DNA of 64,000 bases from contig NZ_JACMYG010000001.1 of the NCBI RefSeq assembly GCF_014236655.1, positions 248,001 to 312,000 on the forward strand, in the 5' to 3' direction. Below are positions 18,048-26,260 of this stretch, piece after piece. The position numbers and the translations under genes are program-made. The notes under the pieces were generated by a model that saw nothing but the letters and a program-made list of their open reading frames with translations, was not told where the DNA came from and did no database searches. The DNA is from Pseudomonas kielensis. GTDB taxonomy: Bacteria > Pseudomonadota > Gammaproteobacteria > Pseudomonadales > Pseudomonadaceae. Positions within the stretch are counted from its first letter, which is position 1. Every line of letters starts with the position of its first letter.

Positions 18048-18880
18048 GCATCGTCGTCGTCGGGGATACCAGCCTGATCGCCCAGGCCCTGCGCCAGGGC
18101 GGGCAGACCGCTGGCTGGCGTTTTATCGGCCACCGCGAAGCCCTCGCCGGCAGTGCCTGGCTCGACGGTGTCAGCCAGGTGCTGAACCTGGCGTACAACC
18201 CCGCCCTGCGCAACGGCTACGAGCACGCCCTGGACTTCGAGCTGGCGCTGGCCCGGCGCATTGAGCCGCTGGCGCAGGTGCGCTACATCATGGCCAGTTC
18301 GCGCCTGGTGTACGGCCCCGCGCTCAACGACCAGGCCTTGCACGAATCCCAGGAGCCTCAGCCGGTGGCGACCTACGGGATCGGCAAATTGATCACCGAA
18401 CGGGCGATGACGCAGATGCTCGGCGAGCGCCTGACCATCGTGCGCATGAGCAATATCTTCGGCTACGAGCTTGAGCACACCCGGCGCAATTTCTTCGCCA
18501 TCGCCTTGCGCAGCCTGCTGGGCGAGCAGCGCATCGTGCTGGACATGAGCCCCTTCGTCGAACGCGACTTCCTTCCGGTGGAGATCCTGGCCAGTTGGCT
18601 GGCGCGGATTGCCGAGAACCCGCAGCCCGGCATCTTCAACCTTGGCTCAGGCATAGGCACACCCACCGGACGCATTGCCCAGTGGCTGCTCGAAGGTTTT
18701 GGCCGCGGTGAGTTGCTGGTGACCAATCTGCGCGAATTCGACGCCTTCCGCCTGGATATGGGCGCCGCCCGTTCCACCTATGGCATCCCGGGCCTGACCA
18801 GCAACGCGCTCAGGCAGCATTGCCTGGCCCTCGGCGCCCGTCTGCATGAAGAGAGTCGATTGCTCCAGGGGTATGCGTGA
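18044..18880 (+). CDS. NAD-dependent epimerase/dehydratase (short SDR)
   Basis: This 278-residue protein has a Rossmann start MSIVVVGDTSLIAQAL, the SDR serine region MASSRLVYG, the catalytic YGIGK (Y-xxx-K) and the RMSNIFGYE motif of sugar-nucleotide epimerases. The nucleotide-binding loop is unusual: GDTSLIA replaces the common GxxGxxG, so cofactor binding may be altered. It probably tailors a sugar nucleotide for the exopolysaccharide; the substrate is unknown. It is coupled by ATGA to the upstream glycosyltransferase and by TGATG to the downstream one. Confidence 0.8.
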   Translation: MSIVVVGDTSLIAQALRQGGQTAGWRFIGHREALAGSAWLDGVSQVLNLAYNPALRNGYEHALDFELALARRIEPLAQVRYIMASSRLVYGPALNDQALHESQEPQPVATYGIGKLITERAMTQMLGERLTIVRMSNIFGYELEHTRRNFFAIALRSLLGEQRIVLDMSPFVERDFLPVEILASWLARIAENPQPGIFNLGSGIGTPTGRIAQWLLEGFGRGELLVTNLREFDAFRLDMGAARSTYGIPGLTSNALRQHCLALGARLHEESRLLQGYA

Positions 18881-19839
18881 TGAAGTCGCTCACGGTTTCC
18901 ATCGTCAATTACCGCACGCCGCAGTTGGTGGTCGAGTGCGTGGCCTCGCTCAAGCGATTCCCGCCCAGCCGGGCGACGCTGGCCATTGCCGTGGTCGATA
19001 ACGCCTCGGGTGATGACAGCGTGTCGGTGATCGCCCGGCAGTGCCCGGACATCCAATTGATTGCCTCGCCGGACAACCTGGGTTTTGGCGGCGGCAACAA
19101 CCTGATCCTGCGCGGCTTGCGCAGCGACTACGTGCTGCTGCTCAACAGTGATGCCCAGGTGGAGGCCGGCACCCTCGACCGGCTGATCGAAGTCCTGGAG
19201 CAGCAACCGAAGGTGGGCGCGGTCAGTGGCCGGGTGGTCAATGCCAGCGATGGCGCCGACCAGGATTTCCCCTGCCGCTTCCCCAGCCTGACCCAGATGG
19301 TCAAGCGCATGCTGACCGGCCCGCAGTTCCCGGCCGACGGCCAGTCGGCCCCCGTCAGCCTTGAGCGCCTGCATGGTGCCTGCATGCTGATCCGCGGCGA
19401 GCTGCTGCAAAGCGTCGGGCTGTTTGACGAAGGCTTCTTCATGTACGACGAAGACGTCGACTGGTGCGTACGGGCCCGCAACGCCGGCTGGGAGCTGCTG
19501 CTGGTGCCCGACGCGCGGATTCTGCACCACGGCGGCAGCTCCTCCGGACGCGCCCCCGCGGGCCAACGCCGCCAGGCACCGAGTGAAACCGCGCTGCGCA
19601 TGCGCTATGAACTGCGCCGCAGCCGCTATCGGCTGTACCGCAAGCACCGCAGCCTGGCCGAAGTGCTGCTGCTCAAACTGTTGACCGACCTGGTGATGCT
19701 GGCCGCCAGTGCCAAGACACTGTTGGCCGCCGTCCTGCAGCCGGCGCGGCGCGAGGAAGCCCGAGCGTTGCTGCGGGCCAATGCCCGGGTGATGTCGATC
19801 AACCCCCTGCGCATCGAGGTAGCAGACCATGGCGTTTGA
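18880..19839 (+). CDS. GT2 family glycosyltransferase (WbbL-like)
   Basis: This 319-residue GT-A glycosyltransferase shows SIVNYRTPQLVVECV at the N-terminus, VVDNASGDDS, NLGFGGGNN and LLLNSDAQVE (the metal-binding DxD region). FDEGFFMYDEDVDWCVRARNAG, typical of WbbL-type rhamnosyl or related transferases, is also present. A C-terminal segment (about 245-290) is hydrophobic or amphipathic and may sit on the membrane. The ATG at 18880 overlaps the preceding stop by 1 base; a GTG one codon earlier is the alternative start. It overlaps the polymerase gene by 11 bases. Confidence 0.87.
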   Translation: MKSLTVSIVNYRTPQLVVECVASLKRFPPSRATLAIAVVDNASGDDSVSVIARQCPDIQLIASPDNLGFGGGNNLILRGLRSDYVLLLNSDAQVEAGTLDRLIEVLEQQPKVGAVSGRVVNASDGADQDFPCRFPSLTQMVKRMLTGPQFPADGQSAPVSLERLHGACMLIRGELLQSVGLFDEGFFMYDEDVDWCVRARNAGWELLLVPDARILHHGGSSSGRAPAGQRRQAPSETALRMRYELRRSRYRLYRKHRSLAEVLLLKLLTDLVMLAASAKTLLAAVLQPARREEARALLRANARVMSINPLRIEVADHGV

Positions 19840-21304
19840 GCCCTCACCCTACGAGCCCCTCGATGACCGGACTCAGCGCCGGGGCGTGGTGCTGGCCGGG
19901 GTCCTGGGGCTGGTGGTGGCGTTCACCACGGTCTACATGCCCCTGGCGGGCATGGCCTTGTCGCTGGCCTTCGGCGGCGTCCTGCTGCTGGCCCGCCGGC
20001 CGCAATGGTTGTTCCTGGGTTTTGTGATCAGCCTGGCTATCCCGATCCAGAAAACCGTCGGTGGTATTCCACTGAACGCCGCCGATGCGATTGTCGTGCT
20101 CTGGGCGCTGCTCTGGCTGTTCATGCTGCAACGTCCCCAGGCGCCGCACCTGGGACGAATGCGCGTACCGTTCCTGATCCTCGCCATCACGCCCTTCCTG
20201 ATCGCGGTGTTCCTCGCACAACTGGGCTCCATCGCCCCCGGCGCCAGCATCAAGCAGTCATTGCGGGTCGTCGAATGGTTCGTACTGTTGCCGGTGCTGT
20301 TGATGGTATTCCGCCCGGATCAAGGCTTCTGGCGCTTCGCCGCGATCACCCTGATCTGCACGCCAGCCTTCTTTGCCATCGATGGCCTGGTGGAATATGC
20401 CACCCATGGCCACACCCTCACGGGCATGCTCGGCATCCCGGTGCCTGGCCCCAGCGGTGATGAACCGGCGATTCACCACACCTTCGATGTCTCCGGTCGG
20501 GCGGGCAGTTCCTTTGGCGGGGCGCAGGGCCTGGCCATGTACCTGGTGATGCTGCTCAGCATTTCCCTGGCCCATCTGCTGAATTCACGCAACGGTGGCC
20601 TCAGGGTCCTGGCGGGCCTGGGGATCGTCATCAGCATCGCCGGGATGATCGCCGCCCAATCCCGAGGCGGGCTGCTCGGGGGGCTGGCGTGCCTGTTGGC
20701 GATCTGCCTGATGCTGCGCCCGCAGTTGTGGAAACTCCTGGTGCTGGGGCTGATCGCGGTGGCCGTGATCGCGCCCATTGGCCTGGGCCTGTGGCCCAGC
20801 TGGGATGGCACCCTCAGTGGCCTGGTGCCGGGTCGCCCGGATGCGGTGATTGACCGCCTGACCATCTGGGGCGTGGTGCGTGACGTGTGGTTCGACAACC
20901 CGTTGATCGGGGTCGGGCTGGGCAATTTCCGCGATGAATTCTACGCCCGCGGCGTGACCCTCAACGTCGAACTCGGCTACCAGTCGACGCATGCCCACAA
21001 CACTTACCTGGAACTGCTCGCCGACACCGGCGCCCTGGGGCTGCTCAGCTACCTGGCCTTCATTGTCATGGTCTTTCGGCAGTTGATCCGGCGCTGGCGC
21101 CGCAGCGTTGGCGACCCTGGCGACACCTTCACCCTGGCGGCGGTGGGCACCCTGACCGCGTACTGCGTGTTTGCCATGGTCGACATGCTGCTGTTGCAAA
21201 ACATGCACTTCACCCTGGTGCTGCTGCTGAGCCTGGGGCTGACCGACAGTACCGCCCGCGCCCTGGGGCTGACCGGCGTCAAGACTCAAGAGGATGCTGG
21301 ATGA
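19829..21304 (+). CDS. O-antigen polymerase/ligase family membrane protein (Wzy/PslJ-like)
   Basis: This 491-residue integral membrane protein has about 11-12 transmembrane helices and a large periplasmic loop. It carries the Wzy_C/WaaL family signature: RLTIWGVVRDVWFDNPLIGVGLGNF and STHAHNTYLELLADTGALGL, with the conserved H-N around HAHNTYL. Within a Wzx/Wzy cluster this is best read as the repeat-unit polymerase, equivalent to PslJ. A second protein of the same superfamily at 57.5-58.7 kb is the LPS ligase candidate. It overlaps both neighbours (11 bases upstream, 4 downstream). Confidence 0.85.
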   Translation: MAFEPSPYEPLDDRTQRRGVVLAGVLGLVVAFTTVYMPLAGMALSLAFGGVLLLARRPQWLFLGFVISLAIPIQKTVGGIPLNAADAIVVLWALLWLFMLQRPQAPHLGRMRVPFLILAITPFLIAVFLAQLGSIAPGASIKQSLRVVEWFVLLPVLLMVFRPDQGFWRFAAITLICTPAFFAIDGLVEYATHGHTLTGMLGIPVPGPSGDEPAIHHTFDVSGRAGSSFGGAQGLAMYLVMLLSISLAHLLNSRNGGLRVLAGLGIVISIAGMIAAQSRGGLLGGLACLLAICLMLRPQLWKLLVLGLIAVAVIAPIGLGLWPSWDGTLSGLVPGRPDAVIDRLTIWGVVRDVWFDNPLIGVGLGNFRDEFYARGVTLNVELGYQSTHAHNTYLELLADTGALGLLSYLAFIVMVFRQLIRRWRRSVGDPGDTFTLAAVGTLTAYCVFAMVDMLLLQNMHFTLVLLLSLGLTDSTARALGLTGVKTQEDAG

Positions 21305-22536
21305 AGATCATGCTGCTGGTCGAGGAACTGGGCATCGGTGGCCTGCCCAACTATGTGCTGGACCTGGCCCGGGCACTGAACGCCCAGGGCGACCGCACCC
21401 TGGTGGCGCACCAGGGGCAACAGGTTCCGGCGCACCTGGATTGCACCGGGGTGCAATTGCTCGGCCTGGGGGATGCCGATTCGCCCGGCCAGGCCCTGGA
21501 ACGCATCCTGGCCTGGGAGCCGGATCTGGTGCACGTGCACCTATGCAGCGACAGCGACCTGCTGGCGGCACTGACCGACAGCGGCCTGGCGCTGATGCGC
21601 TCGTTCCATGACTACACCTCGATGTGCCTGCGCCGCGGTCGTCGGCGCTTTCCGGGGGATCGTTGCCAGCGTCCGCTGGGCTGGTCCTGCGCCTTGAATG
21701 GTTGCCTGATCGGCCCGCCCAAAGCCGGTGGGCGCGTACCGCGCTTGATGGACCTGGCGGGCAAACTCAACGAACGCGGGATGTACCAGCGCTTTCGCGG
21801 GGCCGTGGTCGGCAGCCAGCACATGGGCCGGGTGCTGCGGATCAATGGTTTCAGCGAACAGCGGATCCATGTGGTGCCTTACTTCAGCCGGTTCGACCAA
21901 CAGGCCCAGCAGCCCCAGGCCACCGGCAAGCCTGCGCTGCAAGGACGCCCCCTGCAGTTGCTGTTTGCCGGCCAGGCCGTCAAGGGCAAGGGCCTGGAGG
22001 TGCTGGTCAAGGCGCTGGCCGAGATCCAGGGTGACTGGCGCCTCGTCGCCGTCAGCAGCGGTCCGCGCCTGGCTTCGGCACGCGGGCTGGCGGAGAAACT
22101 GCAACTGACCTCGCGCATTACTTTCATCGACTGGCTGGCCCCCGAGGAACTGGCCGGGCACTACCGTGGCGCCGACCTGTTCGTCCTGCCTTCGGTGTGG
22201 GACGACCCCGGTCCCTTGGTGGGGATTGAAGCGATGGCCTTCGAGACGCCGGTGCTGGCATTCGCGGTCGGTGGCATTGCCGACTACGTGCGCGATGGCC
22301 AGACCGGCCTGCTGGTTACCGACGTCAGCGTCAAGGGCCTGGCCGCCGGCCTGCAGCGCGCCCTGGATGAACCCGAGCGCCTGGCGGTGCTGGGCCGCAC
22401 AGCTCGTGAGTGGGTCAAGGCCCACCACAGCCGCGACGGTCACATCCGCGCCTTGCGCACGTTGTATGAGCAGTGCACCCACAACTTACAGGCCCATCCG
22501 CCCCTGGGACTGATCTGCGGGAGTGTGAATGTATGA
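21301..22536 (+). CDS. GT4 family glycosyltransferase
   Basis: This 411-residue GT-B enzyme has the N-terminal acceptor half MKIMLLVEELGIGGLPNYV with the usual glycine-rich loop. The donor-binding half includes LLFAGQAVKGKGLEVLVKAL and the E-x7-E-like motif in SVWDDPGPLVGIEAMAFETPVLA. CLRRGRRRFPGDRC and GWSCALNGC contain several cysteines, not typical of the fold and possibly structural. It adds a sugar to the lipid-linked repeat unit in the cytoplasm; specificity is unknown. It is coupled to both neighbours by 4-base ATGA overlaps. Confidence 0.86.
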   Translation: MKIMLLVEELGIGGLPNYVLDLARALNAQGDRTLVAHQGQQVPAHLDCTGVQLLGLGDADSPGQALERILAWEPDLVHVHLCSDSDLLAALTDSGLALMRSFHDYTSMCLRRGRRRFPGDRCQRPLGWSCALNGCLIGPPKAGGRVPRLMDLAGKLNERGMYQRFRGAVVGSQHMGRVLRINGFSEQRIHVVPYFSRFDQQAQQPQATGKPALQGRPLQLLFAGQAVKGKGLEVLVKALAEIQGDWRLVAVSSGPRLASARGLAEKLQLTSRITFIDWLAPEELAGHYRGADLFVLPSVWDDPGPLVGIEAMAFETPVLAFAVGGIADYVRDGQTGLLVTDVSVKGLAAGLQRALDEPERLAVLGRTAREWVKAHHSRDGHIRALRTLYEQCTHNLQAHPPLGLICGSVNV

Positions 22537-23654
22537 CCGTATTGCGCCAGTTTGCCGGGTTCTACAGCAAGGCGATTGCCCCTTGGGCCGTGGCCAAGGG
22601 TGAGCTGCTCAGCGTCCAGCGCCTGCGCGGTTTGGCGGTGCTGATGGTGTTGGTGGTGCACGTCGAAGACATCGGCCGCAAGCTGCCGGTGATGGCCGAC
22701 TTTCACAGCACCTACGCCATGCGCGTGGGGTATTCGGCCCCCGACCTGTTCTTTGTGATCAGCGGTTTCATCATGACCTACGTCTCGGCAGGCGGCACGT
22801 TCCAGCCCAAGCGCTGGGTGCTGAGCCGGGTCTTTCGGATCGTGCCCCTGTACGTGCTGTTTACCGGGCTGGTGGTGCTGATGTGGCTGTACAGCCCGAG
22901 CATGACCATGGGCTCGGGCAGCCACGACTGGGCCAGCGCGCTGAAGTCGATGCTGATGCTGCCGCAAGCCGGCCTGCCGATCCTGTTCGTGGGCTGGACG
23001 CTGGAACATGAGATCGTGTTCTACACCATTGTCTTCCTGGTCATGCGCTTCAGCACGCTCAACGCCTTGCCATGGGTGATGGTGACCCTCTCGGTGCTGG
23101 CCCTGGCCAAGTGGGCGCTGCGGGTCTACGGCGGGATCGACTTCTGGGACTACCACCTGTTTTCGCTGTTCATCATCCAATTCACCATCGGGGTCGGCGT
23201 CTTCAAGATCTATGAGCGGGCCCGGGCCTGGGGCTTCTGGCCACCCTTCGTGGCGGGCTGTGTCCTGCTGCTGCTGGCGTCGATCTTCGCCGATTCCGGG
23301 CAACTCAACCGCGAACAACCGGTCCGGGTCCTGAGCTTTGGCCTGGCCTATGGCGCCTTCATGCTGGCCGGGCTGACCCTGGAATGGCAAAGCCGCACCA
23401 ACGGCCATGTGCCCACGCGCCGGGACTGGATGGTGCAGATCGGCGATGCCTCCTACGCCATCTACCTGACACACCCGTTCGTGCTCGCCAGTTTCGGTCG
23501 GTTGTTCAAGGTGGTCAGCGTGACCCCCTTCGGCGCGGTCGGGGTGGTGATCCTGGCGGGCCTGACTACGATTGGGGTGGGGTATGCCGTGCATGTGTTG
23601 CTGGAAAAACCGGTCATCGAGATTGGCAAACGAATCACCCGAGCCATTGCATAA
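22533..23654 (+). CDS. acyltransferase 3 family membrane protein (PslL/OafA-like)
   Basis: This 373-residue multi-pass inner-membrane protein has the acyltransferase-3 signature: SVQRLRGLAVLMVLVVH with the arginine and histidine of the active site, DLFFVISGFIMTY, RVFRIVPLY and LEHEIVFYT. Such enzymes move acetyl or other acyl groups onto sugars, so the polymer is probably O-acylated. Within the cluster it corresponds in role to PslL. The ATG at 22533 overlaps the GT4 stop by 4 bases; the frame is open to 22473 but that region belongs to the GT4 gene. Confidence 0.88.
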   Translation: MTVLRQFAGFYSKAIAPWAVAKGELLSVQRLRGLAVLMVLVVHVEDIGRKLPVMADFHSTYAMRVGYSAPDLFFVISGFIMTYVSAGGTFQPKRWVLSRVFRIVPLYVLFTGLVVLMWLYSPSMTMGSGSHDWASALKSMLMLPQAGLPILFVGWTLEHEIVFYTIVFLVMRFSTLNALPWVMVTLSVLALAKWALRVYGGIDFWDYHLFSLFIIQFTIGVGVFKIYERARAWGFWPPFVAGCVLLLLASIFADSGQLNREQPVRVLSFGLAYGAFMLAGLTLEWQSRTNGHVPTRRDWMVQIGDASYAIYLTHPFVLASFGRLFKVVSVTPFGAVGVVILAGLTTIGVGYAVHVLLEKPVIEIGKRITRAIA

Positions 23655-23675
23655 GCGACTAAGGAAGAATCAATC

Positions 23676-24296
23676 ATGAATGCGATCAGTCATCCCATCG
23701 TGCCCTCAGCGGGTGTAGACGAGGCAAGACTGAGGTTTCCGATGCAGGAAATCATGGCCAGGGTCCTGCGCGACGCCACAGACGAGGCACTCACGCAACT
23801 GATGTTCATCGGTGTGGCGCGCAAGGTCGGCACGACCTTTGTCGCGCAGCAGGCCGCCAGCCACCTGGCCGCCGCCTTTGGCAGCGTGCTGGTGATCGAA
23901 GTCAGCGCCAATGTCGACGACAGCGAAATGCTCGCCGGCGACCTCAAGCGCCTGCGGGTGCCGAACCATTCGGTGGTGCGCATCAGCCTGTCGGTCAACA
24001 GTTGCCTGAAGCTGCTGGGCCACGGCGGTGAATCGCCGGCGGCACTGGCCGAGCGCCTGCGCGAGCATTTTGATCTGGTGCTCTGGGACATGCCCTCGCC
24101 GACCTTCGCCCCCGTGTCGATCGTTGCCGCTCGCCACATGAATTCGATTGTGCTGGTCGCACAGGCCAACAAGAGCCGACGCCATGCCGCCAAGTACGTT
24201 TGCGACCGCCTTGAGGACAGCGGCGGCAACATTCTGGGCGTGGTGCTCAATCGTACCCTCAACTTTATTCCGGAGTGGTTGTATCGCTGGTTGTAA
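23676..24296 (+). CDS. CpsD/CapB-like P-loop protein with degenerate nucleotide site
   Basis: This 206-residue cytoplasmic protein aligns with the CpsD/CapB/Wzc tyrosine autokinase ATPase domain: MQEIMARVL, FIGVARKVGTTFVAQQAASHLA, VLVIEVSANVDD and FDLVLWDMPSP, then VLVAQANKSRRHAAK and GVVLNRTLNF. The Walker A position reads GVARKVGTT, so the invariant lysine before T/S is missing, and the Walker A' aspartate (normally LLIDAD) is replaced by E in VIEVS. There is no tyrosine-rich tail. It is therefore probably a catalytically inactive partner of the co-polymerase encoded at 26261-27778. A 21-base gap separates it from the acyltransferase gene. Confidence 0.75.
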   Translation: MNAISHPIVPSAGVDEARLRFPMQEIMARVLRDATDEALTQLMFIGVARKVGTTFVAQQAASHLAAAFGSVLVIEVSANVDDSEMLAGDLKRLRVPNHSVVRISLSVNSCLKLLGHGGESPAALAERLREHFDLVLWDMPSPTFAPVSIVAARHMNSIVLVAQANKSRRHAAKYVCDRLEDSGGNILGVVLNRTLNFIPEWLYRWL

Positions 24297-24342
24297 CCGT
24301 GGCCAAGAAAAACATGAATTTCATCTGGGGATAAGAACGGAC

Positions 24343-25119
24343 ATGGCGATCATGGACTGGTGTGGGGCGAGCGCGAAGTTTCTGCTAACCGCTGTACTGA
24401 TGGGGGGCCTGCTGAGTGGTTGTACAACGATCAAGACCGAACAGATGGCTGGGTCGCAGACTTTGCCGCTGCTAGGCAAGGATGGGGTGGTGCCCGGCGG
24501 AAAATACCTGATCCGTCCCGGTGATGACCTGGACATCAAGTTCTACACCGCCAAGGACTACGACGAGGCGATCCCGGTGCGGCCCGATGGCTTCATCAGC
24601 ATGCAGCGGGTCTCGGACATCAAGGCCGCCGGGTTGACGCCCGACGAACTGAGCGCGGCCATCAGCAAAGCCTACACGGGCAAGCTCAGTGATTCGAGCG
24701 TGTCGGTGATGGTCAAGTCCTTCAAGGGCTTTCGCGCATACATCGGCGGCGAAGTGGCCAAGCCCCAGGTCATCCCCATGGAGGGTGGCATCACGGTGAT
24801 GCAGGCGATCTACCGTGCCGGGGGCCTGCGTTACACCGCGCACCCGGAATCCGTGGTGCTGATCCGCAAGCAGGAAAATGGCGAGCCCAAGAGCTACCAC
24901 CTGGACCTGAGCGACCAGGCCATCGAACTGGGCAAGAACGACATGGCCGTGGCCTTGAACCCCTACGACGTGATCTATGTCCCGCGTTCGCCGATTGCCA
25001 ATGCCAACCTGTGGGTGACGCAATACATCACCGACCTGCTGCTGTTCAAAGGCATCAACTTCGGCTTCTCGGTCAACCGCAACTACAACAGCGGGGACAG
25101 TTCGGATGGCACCTTCTAA
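24343..25119 (+). CDS. outer-membrane polysaccharide export lipoprotein (OPX, Wza/PslD-like)
   Basis: This 258-residue lipoprotein has a signal peptide with lipobox LLSGC (cysteine at about residue 27). The Poly_export domain follows (YLIRPGDDLDIKFYTAKDYDE, VRPDGFISMQRV), then SLBB-type repeats (AYIGGEVAKPQVIPMEGGITVMQAIYRAGG). The length is close to PslD (about 256 aa) and shorter than Wza. It should form the periplasmic and outer-membrane part of the export channel with the Wzc-like protein. The start is the ATG at 24343 behind GGGGATAAG; a long open upstream frame to 24148 overlaps the CpsD-like gene and is rejected. Its end overlaps the hydrolase gene by 14 bases. Confidence 0.88.
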   Translation: MAIMDWCGASAKFLLTAVLMGGLLSGCTTIKTEQMAGSQTLPLLGKDGVVPGGKYLIRPGDDLDIKFYTAKDYDEAIPVRPDGFISMQRVSDIKAAGLTPDELSAAISKAYTGKLSDSSVSVMVKSFKGFRAYIGGEVAKPQVIPMEGGITVMQAIYRAGGLRYTAHPESVVLIRKQENGEPKSYHLDLSDQAIELGKNDMAVALNPYDVIYVPRSPIANANLWVTQYITDLLLFKGINFGFSVNRNYNSGDSSDGTF

Positions 25120-26248
25120 TCCACGCGTGAGGCTCTGGAGCAGCCTGCTGCTGGGGTTGCTCGCCTGTTTGCTGGTGCCCGTGGCGCAGGCCGAGATGAA
25201 ATACGGGATCAACGCCAAATGGGGCGGCGGCGGCTACGATGAGCTGGTCGCACGCTTTGCCCTGGCCCGCTCCCTGGGCGTCAAGCAGGTGCGTATCGAC
25301 TGGGAGTGGCGCCTGGTGGAAGGCCAGAAAGGCGTCTACGACTGGACCCCGATGGACAACCTGGTCAAGGCCGCCGCCGAGCAGGATATCGAGCTGTTGC
25401 CGATCGTCCACTACGCGCCGAACTGGGCCCTGCCCATGCTCGCCTTCAAATCCAGCGGCACCTTCGAGTTGGCGCCTTCGAGCGACTACTACGACAACTT
25501 TGCCGCCTTCGTCAAAGCCTGTATTGAACGCTACGGGCCCGCCACCCAGGCGGGAATCACCTACTGGCAAATCTGGAACGAGCCCAATACCCCGCAATTC
25601 TGGGGGCCGTCGCCCAAGCCCAAGGACTTCGTCAAAATGATGAAAGCCGTGAGTCACGCAGTGGCGGAGCAACGGGCGAGCATCAAGCTGGTACACGCCG
25701 GTATTTCGCGCAATGACATCACCTACCTGTGGATGCTCTGGGACATCGACCCTTCCTACGGCGACTACTTCGACATCCTGGCGGTGCACCCGTACCTGTT
25801 CAACAAGGATGCCAGCGGCATCAACGCCCCCCAGGACATGGACGCCGACGAAAGCAGCCTGGCCAAGATGGGGTTTGTGGGCAGCAAGGAAGACAACACC
25901 TACCTGGGCAAGCTCTTCAACCTGCAACTGTTCATGCACCTGCGCCAGTCCAGCAAGCCGATCTGGATCACCGAGCTGGGCTATGTGGTGGCAGCCCCGC
26001 CCCTGGGCGTGACCGAGGCAGAGCAGAGCGCCAAGACCAAGGCCACCCTGGACTACATCAACCAGCACCTGAGCGGCAAAAGCTTCGGCAAGGGCTTGCG
26101 CGGCGACCTGTCGGCCGATGTCGAGCGGGTCTACTGGTTTTCACTGGAGGACTACGAGTCCCCCGATGGCCTGGGGAACTTCGGCCTGATTCGTGCGGAC
26201 GGTACCGAGCGGCCCGCCGCTGCCGTGTATCGCCAATACGCCCAATAA
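25106..26248 (+). CDS. secreted GH39-like glycoside hydrolase (PslG-like)
   Basis: This 380-residue protein has a Sec signal peptide (cleavage near VAQA, about residue 29) and a single TIM-barrel domain. GVKQVRIDWEWRLVE, IWNEPN (the glutamate is the acid/base) and ILAVHPYLF are visible, as is WITELGYV (the glutamate is the nucleophile). This is the clan A, GH39-type pattern of PslG, the periplasmic hydrolase found in the Psl cluster. It may trim, recycle or length-limit the polymer and may prevent periplasmic build-up. The start ATG lies inside the end of the OPX gene (14-base overlap), so export channel and hydrolase are co-translated. Confidence 0.83.
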   Translation: MAPSNPRVRLWSSLLLGLLACLLVPVAQAEMKYGINAKWGGGGYDELVARFALARSLGVKQVRIDWEWRLVEGQKGVYDWTPMDNLVKAAAEQDIELLPIVHYAPNWALPMLAFKSSGTFELAPSSDYYDNFAAFVKACIERYGPATQAGITYWQIWNEPNTPQFWGPSPKPKDFVKMMKAVSHAVAEQRASIKLVHAGISRNDITYLWMLWDIDPSYGDYFDILAVHPYLFNKDASGINAPQDMDADESSLAKMGFVGSKEDNTYLGKLFNLQLFMHLRQSSKPIWITELGYVVAAPPLGVTEAEQSAKTKATLDYINQHLSGKSFGKGLRGDLSADVERVYWFSLEDYESPDGLGNFGLIRADGTERPAAAVYRQYAQ

Positions 26249-26260
26249 AAGGGGATGAAC

